64,000 bases of DNA, taken from Trebonia sp963777905. Lineage in GTDB: Bacteria > Actinomycetota > Actinomycetes > Streptosporangiales > Streptosporangiaceae. This document shows, piece by piece, positions 55,703 to 63,559 of the stretch. The stretch is taken from contig CAVZSM010000008.1 in the NCBI GenBank assembly GCA_963777905.1, positions 186,001 to 250,000 of the forward strand. The letters are read 5' to 3'. The notes under the pieces are model-generated. The model was not told the DNA's origin, made no database searches, and saw only the letters and a program-made list of their open reading frames with translations. The stretch's first letter is position 1. Each line of letters starts with the position of its first letter. Both the position numbers and the translations under genes were made by a program.

Positions 55703-57286
55703 ATGCTTACCCGGATGGAAGGGAAGACGAGCCGGCGAGCCTTCCTCGGCCTGGCCGCGGCGGGCGTGGCGGCCGGGGTCGCCTCCGGGGCCGCCAAGAT
55801 CTTCGGCCGCCCCGCGGCGTCCGGGCATCCGGCCGCGCTGACCGCGTCTCCCCGGCCGTGGAAGCCCCCGGTGCCGGAGAACTCGCTGCCCGGCGACCCG
55901 CACTGGCAGCTGCATAATCTCGGCGCGGAGCACGAGATCGAGGGGTACACAGGCTCCGCGAGCGTGCTGACCGGCGAGTCGTTCCCGCTGTTCGTCTCCA
56001 CCACCTCGAGCGGCTTCCGGGTGACCGCGTTCCGGCTCGGCTGGTACCAGGGCACCGGCGCGCGCAAGGTCTGGTCCTCGGGGCCGGTGCACGGCGCCCG
56101 GCAGAAGAGCGCCGCCGTCGTGCAGCCGACCAACACGGTGGTCACCGACTGGGACCCGGTGGTGCACGTCCCGACCGACGACTGGCCCGCCGGCGCGTAC
56201 CTGCTCCGGCTCGACGCCGACTCCGGCGCGCAGCGGTACGTGCCGGTCACCGTGCGGTCCGCCTCCACGGCCGGCAAGATCGTGATCAAGAGCTGCGTGC
56301 AGACCTGGCAGGCCTACAACTTGTGGGGCGGCTACGACCTGTACAAGGACACGGCGGGCGCGTACTCGAACCGGTCGCTGGTGGTCAGCCTGGACCGGCC
56401 GTACGACTCCAACGGCGCCGATTACTTCCTCACCTACGAGCGCAACATCGTCAAGCTCGCCGAGCACCTGGGCCTGAACCTGGCCTACGTGACCAGCATG
56501 GACATCGCCGCCGACCCGCACCTGCTCGACGGCGCCAGCGCGCTGCTCTCGCTGGGCCACGACGAGTACTGGACGCCGGAGGAACGCGCGAACGTCACGG
56601 CGGCGCGGAACGCAGGGGTGAACCTGGCGTTCCTGGGGGCGAACGCGATGTTCCGCCGCACCCGGCTGCAGTCGTCCGCGCTCGGTGCCGCCCGCGAGGT
56701 GGTCTGCTACAAGACCTCGTATACCGAGGACCCGCTGTACCGCAAGGACCCGACGGAGGTCACCAGCGACTGGCGCGAGCCGCCGAACTCCGACCCGGAG
56801 TCCTCGCTGATCGGCACGATCTACGAGGGCTACCCGTGCGACGCCTCGTTCGTGGTGTCCAGCCCGTCGAGCTGGGTGTACGCCGGGACGGGCGTGTCGT
56901 CGGGCACGAGCTTCCCGCACCTGGTCGGCGTCGAGTACGACCGGGTGAACCCGGCCTACCCGGTGCCGCGCCCCATCGAGGTGCTGTCCCACTCGCCGCT
57001 CACCTGCCAGGGCGCCTCCAGCTACGGGGATTCCGCCTACTACACCCATTCGAGCGGCGCGGGCGTCTACAACTGCGGGACGATGCGCTGGGTGGAGGCC
57101 ATCTACGGCGACCAGCCGCACGGCATCGGCGGCAGCACCCCTGACTTCGTCCGCCAGGTGACGACGAACATCCTGCACGCCTTCGCCGACGGCCCCGCCG
57201 CCTCCAAGCACCCGGCACACGACAACCTGGTCGCCACCCGCGAATACGTCGGCGACCCGGTAGGCAACCCGCAGAACCTCCAGTAA
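55703..57286 (+). CDS. Exported N,N-dimethylformamidase beta-subunit-like protein
   Basis: This protein of about 527 residues has a Tat signal (TSRRAFLGLAAAGVAAGVASGAA). The body matches the large-subunit-like domain of N,N-dimethylformamidase: GYTGSASVLTGESFPLFVSTTSSGF, LGWYQGTGARKVW, VQTWQAYNLWGGYDLY, SLDRPYDSNGADYFLTYERNIVKLAEHLGLNLAYVTSMDI and SLGHDEYWTPEERANVTAARNAGVNLAFLGANAMFRR. In DMFase this domain holds the active-site iron. Export and single-gene context suggest a different hydrolase or carbohydrate-like role. Two ATGs (55703, 55715) are possible starts. Confidence 0.85.
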   Translation: MLTRMEGKTSRRAFLGLAAAGVAAGVASGAAKIFGRPAASGHPAALTASPRPWKPPVPENSLPGDPHWQLHNLGAEHEIEGYTGSASVLTGESFPLFVSTTSSGFRVTAFRLGWYQGTGARKVWSSGPVHGARQKSAAVVQPTNTVVTDWDPVVHVPTDDWPAGAYLLRLDADSGAQRYVPVTVRSASTAGKIVIKSCVQTWQAYNLWGGYDLYKDTAGAYSNRSLVVSLDRPYDSNGADYFLTYERNIVKLAEHLGLNLAYVTSMDIAADPHLLDGASALLSLGHDEYWTPEERANVTAARNAGVNLAFLGANAMFRRTRLQSSALGAAREVVCYKTSYTEDPLYRKDPTEVTSDWREPPNSDPESSLIGTIYEGYPCDASFVVSSPSSWVYAGTGVSSGTSFPHLVGVEYDRVNPAYPVPRPIEVLSHSPLTCQGASSYGDSAYYTHSSGAGVYNCGTMRWVEAIYGDQPHGIGGSTPDFVRQVTTNILHAFADGPAASKHPAHDNLVATREYVGDPVGNPQNLQ

Positions 57287-57518
57287 CGCGAGCACCGCAC
57301 GCCCCACCGCCCCCCCGGCCGCAGTCGCCTGCCCCGTCGGCCACGCCGTGGACACCCGATAACAGCAAGAAGTCGGTAGCAACGTCGCAGCTGGCGGTCC
57401 GCGGGCGTTAGCTCTGAGACTTTGACCGGTCATAGGCGGCCAAACTTTCAGCGTTAGCCCCTTCCGGAGATAACCCGCGCCCGGATGCACCTGGTAGGGC
57501 TTGGCACGTCCCCCTAGA
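57287..57518. other. Convergent intergenic region with repeat copy G and an imperfect hairpin
   Basis: The 232 bases hold the tail repeat copy at 57357-57372, a direct repeat GCGTTAGC (57405-57412 and 57451-57458) and an imperfect hairpin (57414-57424 and 57441-57451). CTTCCGGAGATAAC follows, which resembles part of the tail repeat context. No gene seen. Confidence 0.5.
57357..57377 (+). repeat. Tail repeat, copy G (diverged)
   Basis: CGATAACAGCAAGAAGTCGG. It keeps the core GATAACAGCAAGAAG, with a changed 3' end. Confidence 0.6.
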
Positions 57519-58052
57519 TCAGGTTAAGGCGGACTGCGTGACGAACGCTTCTTGTTCGGGCGTCTCGACCGCGCTGGTGCAGTAGTGCTCTCTGACCCAC
57601 GCGACCGCTTCTCCTGCCGGGCAGCCGGTCAGGACAGCGAGACATGCAACGGCCGTTCCGGTCCGGCCGTGACCGCCGAGGCAGCCAACCTCGACGCGCT
57701 GGCCTGTCCGGGCCCGTGCGAGCAACGACCGCAGCGCGGTCATGATCGCCGTCTTCTCCTCCGGGATCCCGAAGTCCGGCCAGCCGACGTGGTCATGGGG
57801 CCACGGCGGCTGCCATCGGCTGTCCAGGTACAGGCCGTAATCCGGCCGTTGTTCCCGGCCGTACGGGTCGCCAGGGTCAAACGACACGGCCGTCACGGTG
57901 GTGCCATCCGGCAAGACCACCGCCGTATGGTGGCGGTGTACCTCGAAGTCCCGATGGAAATGGCTGGCGTCCGCGCATCCCGGGGCTTGCCCGTCAGGGT
58001 CCCAGTGCACCTCGCACACCGGGCAGACCACCACCACTCGAGTCCCGGCCAT
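57519..58052 (-). CDS. Dual-specificity/tyrosine phosphatase-like protein
   Basis: This 177-residue protein has the signature VGCLGGHGRTGTAVACL, with Cys124 and Arg130 in the C-x5-R loop. The region before it is long for a small phosphatase (strands around TVTAVSFDPGDPYGREQRPDYGLYLDSRW). A WPD-like Asp loop may be VGWPDFGIP. N-terminal Cys residues (VCPVCEVHW) are reminiscent of a zinc knuckle but incomplete. The ATG at 58052 is chosen over a GTG one codon upstream. Substrate unknown. Confidence 0.85.
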   Translation of the reverse strand: MAGTRVVVVCPVCEVHWDPDGQAPGCADASHFHRDFEVHRHHTAVVLPDGTTVTAVSFDPGDPYGREQRPDYGLYLDSRWQPPWPHDHVGWPDFGIPEEKTAIMTALRSLLARARTGQRVEVGCLGGHGRTGTAVACLAVLTGCPAGEAVAWVREHYCTSAVETPEQEAFVTQSALT

Positions 58053-58228
58053 CACGCGCGCCGCCTTCCCCTTGATCCTCCACTACAAGAAGTATGGCTT
58101 CGACTCGGCATCACGACGCACCGCGATCCGGGCGCCGGCCCTTGCTGCCCTTTTCTCGTCGACGCGCACCGACACGGCTCTACAGGTCGTATGTTTGCTT
58201 CGATCGTGAGGCGGCGCGTTGAGGTAGC

Positions 58229-58270
58229 GGCACGTACCGATAGAGCAGGTCGATTGCGCAATCGACAGGT
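58229..58270 (-). repeat. Repeat of the ATTGCGCAATCGAC...CTCTATCGGT family
   Basis: Read on the minus strand it gives CGATTGCGCAATCGACCTGC, then TCTATCGGTACGTGCC, nearly matching 309-342 and 2-36. It ends 15 bases before the DJ-1/PfpI gene start and includes the palindrome TCGATTGCGCAATCGA. Confidence 0.65.
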
Positions 58271-58284
58271 GAGATGATGCCCGC

Positions 58285-59066
58285 GTGCGCGTTCTGATGC
58301 CCCTGCCCGACCGGGACTTCGACGTCACGGAGGTCGCGGTGCCGTGGCGGGTCCTGCGTGAAGCCGGGCACCAGGTCGTATTCGCCACCGAACGGGAGGG
58401 GACCGTCCCAGCCGCCGACCCCCGGCTGCTGACCGGTGTCCTGTTCGGCCAGCTGGGCGCGGTGCCCGCCGCCAGGACCCTGTATGACGAGATGACCAAG
58501 GCGCCGGAGTTCTCTGCCACGCTCGCGTGGGCCGAGCTGGACCTGGCTAGCTTCGACGGGCTGCTGCTGCCCGGCGGCCATGCCCCGGGAATGCGGCAGT
58601 ACCTCGGCTCGCCGGTGCTGCGGGACCAGGTAGCCGGTTTCTGGCAGCTGGGCAGGCCGGTCGGCGCCATCTGCCACGGCGTGCTCGTGCTGGCGCGGAC
58701 CCGTGACGCCGCCACTGGCCGCAGCGTGCTGGCCGGGTGCCGGACAACGTGCCTGCCCAAGTACATGGAACGCTCGGCTTATCCTGGCCACCGGGTGGCG
58801 GCTCGGCCGCTACTACCGGACCTATCCGGCCTACGTCGAGGATGAGGTCAAGGCCAGCCTCGACGACCCGCGCGCCCAATTCGTGCGGGGGCCGGTGACA
58901 CTATCCGCGCGCGGCACCGCGACCGATGACACCCCGGCGTTCACCGTGCGAAGACGGCCGCTACCTGTCCGCGCGCTGGCCGGGTGACGCCTACCTGTTC
59001 GCACGCCGCTTCAGCGAGATCCTCGCTGTCAGTAGCGACGGCGGCGGCGGCCTTCCAGGCCGGTGA
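58285..59066 (+). pseudogene. DJ-1/PfpI-family protein, frame-broken
   Basis: This is a gene of about 260 codons read in three frames. It starts at a GTG (RVLMPLPDRDFDVTEVAVPWRVLREAGHQVVFATE). The nucleophile-elbow Cys130 lies in GAICHGVLVLAR. Breaks near 58795 (before ATGWRLGRYYRTYPAYVEDEV) and 58950 (before EDGRYLSARWPGDAYLFARRF) shift the frame. The intact product would resemble large DJ-1/PfpI amidotransferase-like proteins. Its tail overlaps the opposing GlsB gene by 38 bases. Real decay and sequencing errors are both possible. Confidence 0.75.
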
Positions 59067-59313
59067 GGCGCAGCAGGAGCAGCAGCACCCAGGCGCCGAT
59101 GACCGAGCCGATGAGGCCGACGGCGTGGAAGCTGTGCACAGTCAGCGTGTGGTTCTCGATCAGGTTCTGCAGGAACCCGCCGACGAAGGACCCGGCGATG
59201 CCGAGCACGATGGTGCCGAAGACTCCGATCGGGTCACGGCCGGGCATGAGCAGGCGCGCGATCGCGCCGACGATGAACCCGACGATCAGGAGCACGATGA
59301 TGAACAGGACCAT
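59029..59313 (-). CDS. GlsB/YeaQ/YmgE-family stress membrane protein
   Basis: This 94-residue protein has three membrane helices: VLFIIVLLIVGFIVGAIARLLMPG, TIVLGIAGSFVGGFL and AVGLIGSVIGAWVLLLLLRL. The family is small and found widely; members are linked to stress and envelope permeability, with no defined mechanism. The ATG at 59313 follows AGGAGGGGAG at ten bases. An upstream in-frame start would add 12 residues without support. It ends with an Arg-rich tail. Confidence 0.9.
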   Translation of the reverse strand: MVLFIIVLLIVGFIVGAIARLLMPGRDPIGVFGTIVLGIAGSFVGGFLQNLIENHTLTVHSFHAVGLIGSVIGAWVLLLLLRLTGLEGRRRRRY

Positions 59314-59400
59314 GGCGGTAAGACTCCCCTCCTGCGGGTTATGCCTCACAAAGCAGGATATGGGCGTGCGAAGGGTGCGGTTGCCGTTAAGATCCTCCGG

Positions 59401-60861
59401 GTGCAGCCTACGGTTGTGACGCCGGCGGCCGCGACCCGTCCGGGCCGGTTCAGGGCCTGGCAGGTCGCGGTTGTCCTCGTGCTCGCGGCGCTCGCCGGGG
59501 CGGCGATCCTGCTGCAGATCCGCGGCTGGTCCGCGGTGGAGGGCGAGTCAGGGAGCGCGTGCGCCAGCGGGTCGGCCGTGTGCCCCCGCGGCGTGGTCCC
59601 GGTGCTGGTCATCTCGTTCGTGGTGGGGCTGGCCGCGATCCCGTTCGTGATCGCCGCCGTCGTCCGCCGGCCGAAGGTCAACGCCGGGGTCGCGGCAGTC
59701 GGGCTGGTCGCGGGAGTGTTCGCCGCGCAGGCGCTGTCCGGCGGGCTGCACGCCGCCGGGCTGCGCGTCGCCTGGACGGCGCCGTACGACGCCGCGGGGA
59801 GTCCGGCGACCGAGGGCGTCTGGACCGCGGGCAGCTCGGTGATCCGGGTGCGCGCCGACCAGGTCGTCAGCTACCAGGCCGCGACCGGCCGGCAGCAGTG
59901 GACGCTGACCGTCCCCGGCGGGGACGTCGCCTGCGCGGTCAGCGCGGGCACCTCCTCGCCGACGGTAGGGCTTATCGGCTACGGCACGGCAGGGGGACCG
60001 TGCGACCAGCTCCTCGCGGTCGACCTCGGCACCGGGCAGCAGCTGTGGTCGAAACGGGTGCCCGCTACCTGGAAGGGTGACCAGGGGACCGGCTTCGTGG
60101 CTGTCGGCGGCGATACCGCCGTGGCGGTCACCGCTGGTGCGGTGCTCGGGTACGACCAGCGGACTGGCGCGCCGCGCTGGACCGCGCTGACGCCGCCCGG
60201 CTGCAGCGACCAGACGCTCGCGGGAGCCCAGCAGTCGGTCGTGGTGCTGGCCGCCTGCGGCCGGACCTTCGACGTGATCGACCTCGATCCCGCGTCGGGC
60301 AAGCAGCTATGGCGCACCCCCGTGCCGGGGCAGGCGCCCGGCTACCATTTCGCGATCCTGTCCGCCGATCCGGTCGTGGTAGCCGATGTTTCCCCTGGCC
60401 AGCCCGAGCAGGTGCTGGCATTCGGCGCGACCGGGCACCTGACGTCCACGATCCCGGTCGGCGACCTGGACACGAACTACTACCAGGGCTTCGGCCCCCA
60501 GATCGCGGTGTCCGGCGGCCTGCTCATCGGCGTGACCCGCCCCGGGCCCAGCGGTGGCGGCCACGCCAACGTGGTCGCGTACCGCCTGTCGGACGGCGGC
60601 CGTCAGTGGCTGCTCTCGATGCCCGACGACGTGCTGAGCCTGCGACAGGACGGCGGCCAGCTGCTCGTCATCGACCAGTCCCGTCCGTCGCTGGCGCTCG
60701 ACGCGATCTCGCTCCCCAACGGCTCGCTGCACCCCATCGGCTACATCCCGGCAAGCATCGTCAACCCCAGCGGGGCCAGCGTGTACCCAGCCGGCGGCCG
60801 CTACGTGGTGGTCAACCTGAGCGGCCGCGCCCCCGTCCCGCCGGCCGCCGCCGTCGGCTGA
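59401..60861 (+). CDS. Membrane-anchored PQQ-like beta-propeller protein
   Basis: This 486-residue protein has two N-terminal membrane helices (AWQVAVVLVLAALAGAAILL and VPVLVISFVVGLAAIPFVIAAVV) and a third before residue 125. The rest is a beta-propeller with PQQ-type repeats (YQAATGRQQWTLTVPG, VDLGTGQQLWSKRVP, YDQRTGAPRWTALTP, LDPASGKQLWRTPVPG, YRLSDGGRQWLLSMP). Such domains act as outside binding or scaffolding modules; a cofactor site for PQQ is not evident. The start is GTG; upstream frame is not supported. No linked enzyme gene suggests its partner. Confidence 0.85.
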   Translation: MQPTVVTPAAATRPGRFRAWQVAVVLVLAALAGAAILLQIRGWSAVEGESGSACASGSAVCPRGVVPVLVISFVVGLAAIPFVIAAVVRRPKVNAGVAAVGLVAGVFAAQALSGGLHAAGLRVAWTAPYDAAGSPATEGVWTAGSSVIRVRADQVVSYQAATGRQQWTLTVPGGDVACAVSAGTSSPTVGLIGYGTAGGPCDQLLAVDLGTGQQLWSKRVPATWKGDQGTGFVAVGGDTAVAVTAGAVLGYDQRTGAPRWTALTPPGCSDQTLAGAQQSVVVLAACGRTFDVIDLDPASGKQLWRTPVPGQAPGYHFAILSADPVVVADVSPGQPEQVLAFGATGHLTSTIPVGDLDTNYYQGFGPQIAVSGGLLIGVTRPGPSGGGHANVVAYRLSDGGRQWLLSMPDDVLSLRQDGGQLLVIDQSRPSLALDAISLPNGSLHPIGYIPASIVNPSGASVYPAGGRYVVVNLSGRAPVPPAAAVG

Positions 60862-60944
60862 CGCGCAGCGGCGCCTCGACGCCGATCGGCGAACCACCCG
60901 TGGCAGGTGAGCCACGCGGATGACGGGATAACGATCCTGGACTA

Positions 60945-61550
60945 ATGACCGAGAATGTGGGTACTGGCGCGCTGCCCAGCCCGCTGAGCCATTTCGTGTC
61001 CCAGCTCGATGAGGTGCGTGCTGGCGGCGTCCCCGACATGGACGCGATTGGACGGCTGCTGGCGCAGCTGGCCGCGGATGATGAGTTCTTCGCCCCGCTG
61101 ATCGCCGGCATGCCTCCCGAGTCGATGGACGTGCACTGGCTCGTCAAGCCCGAGCGGGGTCCTCGCCTGGTGCTTGTCCACCGGCCTGAGGGCGTCATGG
61201 CCTACACCCATTCGCACGGATGCTGGGTCGGCATCGCCCCCGTCCGGGGAGCGGAGACTCACCAGCGTTGGAATGTGCTCAGTCAGGACAGCGGCCGGGC
61301 CAAGCTGAGCCTGGCGGACGAGCGCGTCCTGCACCGCGGTGATGTCGCGACACTGGTCCCGCCCCGTGACGTCCACAACCATGGTCATGTCATCGGCACG
61401 GGTCCTGCCCCGTACTCGCTCATCCTCCTGGGCGACAACATGTTCGTCTTCGAGCGGCAGGAATACGATCCCGACGAGGGAACGTGCTGGACGCTCGCGC
61501 CTGGCGATCCAGGCAAGGACAACCGCCCATCTCCGCTTCACCCGCGCTGA
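60945..61550 (+). CDS. Cupin-fold protein resembling cysteine dioxygenase
   Basis: This 201-residue protein has the cupin metal motif VMAYTHSHGCWVGIAPVRG and the second His in PPRDVHNHGHV. The pattern matches the cysteine dioxygenase/mercaptopropionate dioxygenase group, where three His bind iron. The N-terminal helical part is LSHFVSQLDEVRAGGVPDMDAIGRLLAQLAADDEFF. Thiol substrates are the best guess, but other metal-dependent hydrolases share the fold. It has a promoter gap of about 80 bases from the PQQ-repeat gene, and the membrane protein gene at 61580 follows after 29 bases. Confidence 0.85.
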   Translation: MTENVGTGALPSPLSHFVSQLDEVRAGGVPDMDAIGRLLAQLAADDEFFAPLIAGMPPESMDVHWLVKPERGPRLVLVHRPEGVMAYTHSHGCWVGIAPVRGAETHQRWNVLSQDSGRAKLSLADERVLHRGDVATLVPPRDVHNHGHVIGTGPAPYSLILLGDNMFVFERQEYDPDEGTCWTLAPGDPGKDNRPSPLHPR

Positions 61551-61579
61551 GATACCGCCTCGGGAACGACGGCCGAGCG

Positions 61580-62602
61580 ATGACGGACATCGACCCTAGC
61601 GCCGACATCGAGCTGACAGCCGCCAACGAACAGGTGATGGCGCGGATACCGCTGGCCGGGCAGGTCACCGGTGAATGGCTCGGCTGCTATCACCGGCTCG
61701 CCCGTGCCGCCGCCGTGCCGGTGCGAGCCGAGACGCAGCCTGACCGGGCGTGGCTTGTCGTCACCGTGCCGGCCGCCAGCAGCCACGTGGAGATAGCTGA
61801 GATCCTGGATGCCGCTCGCGCGCTGATCACTGAAGCCGACACCGTTGCGCTGCGTGCACCCCCCACCGCGCAGGCCGAGGCGAGCATCCGCGACTGGTGG
61901 TCGCGCCTGCGGAAAAGCCCGCACCACAGGCCCGCATCCAGGATCGAAGTGGTGCGGACCGGGATAGGCGCCGAGAAACGATGGCTGCTGGCCGCGGCCC
62001 TCGGGCTGGCGATGATCGTGCTGCTGCTGTTGCCCGCCCGGTTCAGCGTCGGCCCGAACTGGATAGTTCCGGTGATTGAGGTTCTGTTGCTGGCGGCGAT
62101 CTTCATCACGGAGCGCCACCCGGGCGGTCGCCGCCCGGCGGTCGTCCGCGGGCTGTCGTACGCGCTGGTATTGATCCTGGTCGCAGACGCCGTGTTCGTC
62201 ACCATCCGGCTGGTGACCGATCTGGTGGAAGGCGGTCCCGAGACGAACTCCGCGTCGGCTCTTCTCAGCGTCGGCTCCGGGGTCTGGATTTACACGATCA
62301 TCGCCTTCACTTTCCTCTACTGGCTGCTTGACGGAGGGGGTCCTGAGGCGCGCATATGGCATCCGCCGGAATTTCCGCACCTGGCGTTTCCCGAGCACCT
62401 CAACCCGGTCGTTGCCCCGCCGGGCTGGCGTCCGGAGTTCGCCGACTACCTGTACCTCGGCTTTACGAACGCCACCGCGCTCAGCCCGACGGACGTGATG
62501 CCGCTCGCCCGCTGGAGCAAGCTGGCCATGACCATCCAGGCGATCGGTTCGCTCGCCGTCCTGGGGCTGGTAGTCGCCCGTGCGGTCAACATCCTCAAGT
62601 AG
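61580..62602 (+). CDS. Membrane protein with a channel-like C-terminal segment
   Basis: This 340-residue protein has a soluble N-terminal part (residues about 1-120) and four to five helices. The last part, YLYLGFTNATALSPTDVMPLARWSKLAMTIQAIGSLAVLGLVVARAVNIL, resembles the pore-loop and final helix of DUF1345-like or two-helix channel proteins, but lacks the TVGYGD filter of potassium channels. The start is the ATG at 61580; the longer frame overlaps the cupin gene. No partner gene defines a role. Confidence 0.8.
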   Translation: MTDIDPSADIELTAANEQVMARIPLAGQVTGEWLGCYHRLARAAAVPVRAETQPDRAWLVVTVPAASSHVEIAEILDAARALITEADTVALRAPPTAQAEASIRDWWSRLRKSPHHRPASRIEVVRTGIGAEKRWLLAAALGLAMIVLLLLPARFSVGPNWIVPVIEVLLLAAIFITERHPGGRRPAVVRGLSYALVLILVADAVFVTIRLVTDLVEGGPETNSASALLSVGSGVWIYTIIAFTFLYWLLDGGGPEARIWHPPEFPHLAFPEHLNPVVAPPGWRPEFADYLYLGFTNATALSPTDVMPLARWSKLAMTIQAIGSLAVLGLVVARAVNILK

Positions 62603-62604
62603 AT

Positions 62605-62643
62605 CCCGTGCCGGGCGGGAGTCACCACGGGCCCGTTCGGGAT
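62605..62643. terminator. Possible bidirectional terminator
   Basis: CCCGTG and CACGGG form a 6-base stem (62605-62631) in the 45-base gap between the convergent membrane protein and SDR genes, with further GGGAT/ATCCC pairing around it. No U-run. Confidence 0.4.
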
Positions 62644-62647
62644 AATT

Positions 62648-63427
62648 TCAGGCGGAGAGACCACCGTCGACGGGAATGACGGCACCGGTCAGAGCGCCCG
62701 CGTCCGGCGAGCAGAGCCAGGCGATCGCGGCGGCCACCTCGTCCGGCTCGAGGAGGCGGCGCAGCAGCGCCTGGCCGGCGAACGTGTCCTGCGACGGCAG
62801 GTGGTAGACGGCCGCGCTGGCCTCGAGCATCGGACCGCGGGTCGAGCCGGGGCAGACGACGTTGGCGGTCACCCCGCTGCCAGCCAGGTCGGCCGCGAGC
62901 GCCCGCACGTACGCCAGCGCGGCGGCCTTGGCGGCCGAGTACGCGGCGAGCTGCGGCATGGCGCGCAGCGCGGCGGCTGAGGAGACCGCGACGAACCGGC
63001 CATTTCCGGCGGCTGCCATCGACGGCACGCACGCGTCCGCCAGGTGCCTGACGCCGTACAAGTTCACCCGCAGCAGCAGGTCGAAGGCGTCGTCCGGCGC
63101 GTTCCAGGCGTTGTGCCCACCGATGACGCCCGCGACCGCGACGGCCGCCTTCGGCACCCGGCCGCCGAGCGCGGCCGCGATCTTGCCGCGGACCGCGCCG
63201 TCGCCGACGTCGGCGATGAGCGTGTCGACGGTCTGGGCGCCGTCGTCCCGGCAGGCGCGCGCCACGGCGTCGAGGTCGGCCGGCGTCGGCATCGGGTAGT
63301 CGAGCGGCGGCTGCGGCGCGCACGCGTCGACGAGCAGCAGCGACCAGCCGCCGGCGGCGAGCCGCCGGGCCACCGCGGCGCCCATGCCGCGCGCGGCGCC
63401 CGTGACAACCGCGAGGTCACCGCTCAT
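62648..63427 (-). CDS. Mycofactocin-type SDR oxidoreductase
   Basis: This 259-residue NAD(P)-dependent SDR has the cofactor loop TGAARGMGAAVARRL and the active site SSAAALRAMPQLAAYSAAK (Tyr-x3-Lys). The insertion after the second strand (LLVDACAPQPPLDYPMPTPADLDAVARACRDDGAQTV) is the hallmark of mycofactocin-dependent dehydrogenases, which hold NAD tightly and re-oxidise it through mycofactocin. It lies 132 bases downstream of mftE on the same strand, so it probably belongs to the locus. Substrate unknown, most likely an alcohol or aldehyde. Confidence 0.9.
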   Translation of the reverse strand: MSGDLAVVTGAARGMGAAVARRLAAGGWSLLLVDACAPQPPLDYPMPTPADLDAVARACRDDGAQTVDTLIADVGDGAVRGKIAAALGGRVPKAAVAVAGVIGGHNAWNAPDDAFDLLLRVNLYGVRHLADACVPSMAAAGNGRFVAVSSAAALRAMPQLAAYSAAKAAALAYVRALAADLAGSGVTANVVCPGSTRGPMLEASAAVYHLPSQDTFAGQALLRRLLEPDEVAAAIAWLCSPDAGALTGAVIPVDGGLSA

Positions 63428-63503
63428 GCGGTTACGATACTGGCCGCGGAAGGTGAGCGCACTTGCGCGCTACGATCGACGGCTGACCCGGGTCGGCGGT
63501 GGC

Positions 63504-63549
63504 TTTGTTCCTGTTTACTGTCGTGATAGCAGCAGAAAACAGGAACAAA
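63504..63549 (-). terminator. Perfect 13-base inverted repeat between mftE and the SDR gene
   Basis: TTTGTTCCTGTTT (63504-63516) and AAACAGGAACAAA (63537-63549) pair perfectly around a 20-base loop that contains TGATAGCAGCAGAAA. The AT-rich arms end in AAA/TTT, so it could end the mftE transcript or act as a processing or operator site. The loop is reminiscent of the tail repeat TGATAACAGCAAGAAG but differs at several positions. Confidence 0.55.
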
Positions 63550-63559
63550 TCGTCGGCCA

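Noticed and set aside
61484..61579. Longer start for the channel-like membrane protein
   Set aside because: The extra 32 codons overlap the cupin gene and have no membrane or domain pattern.
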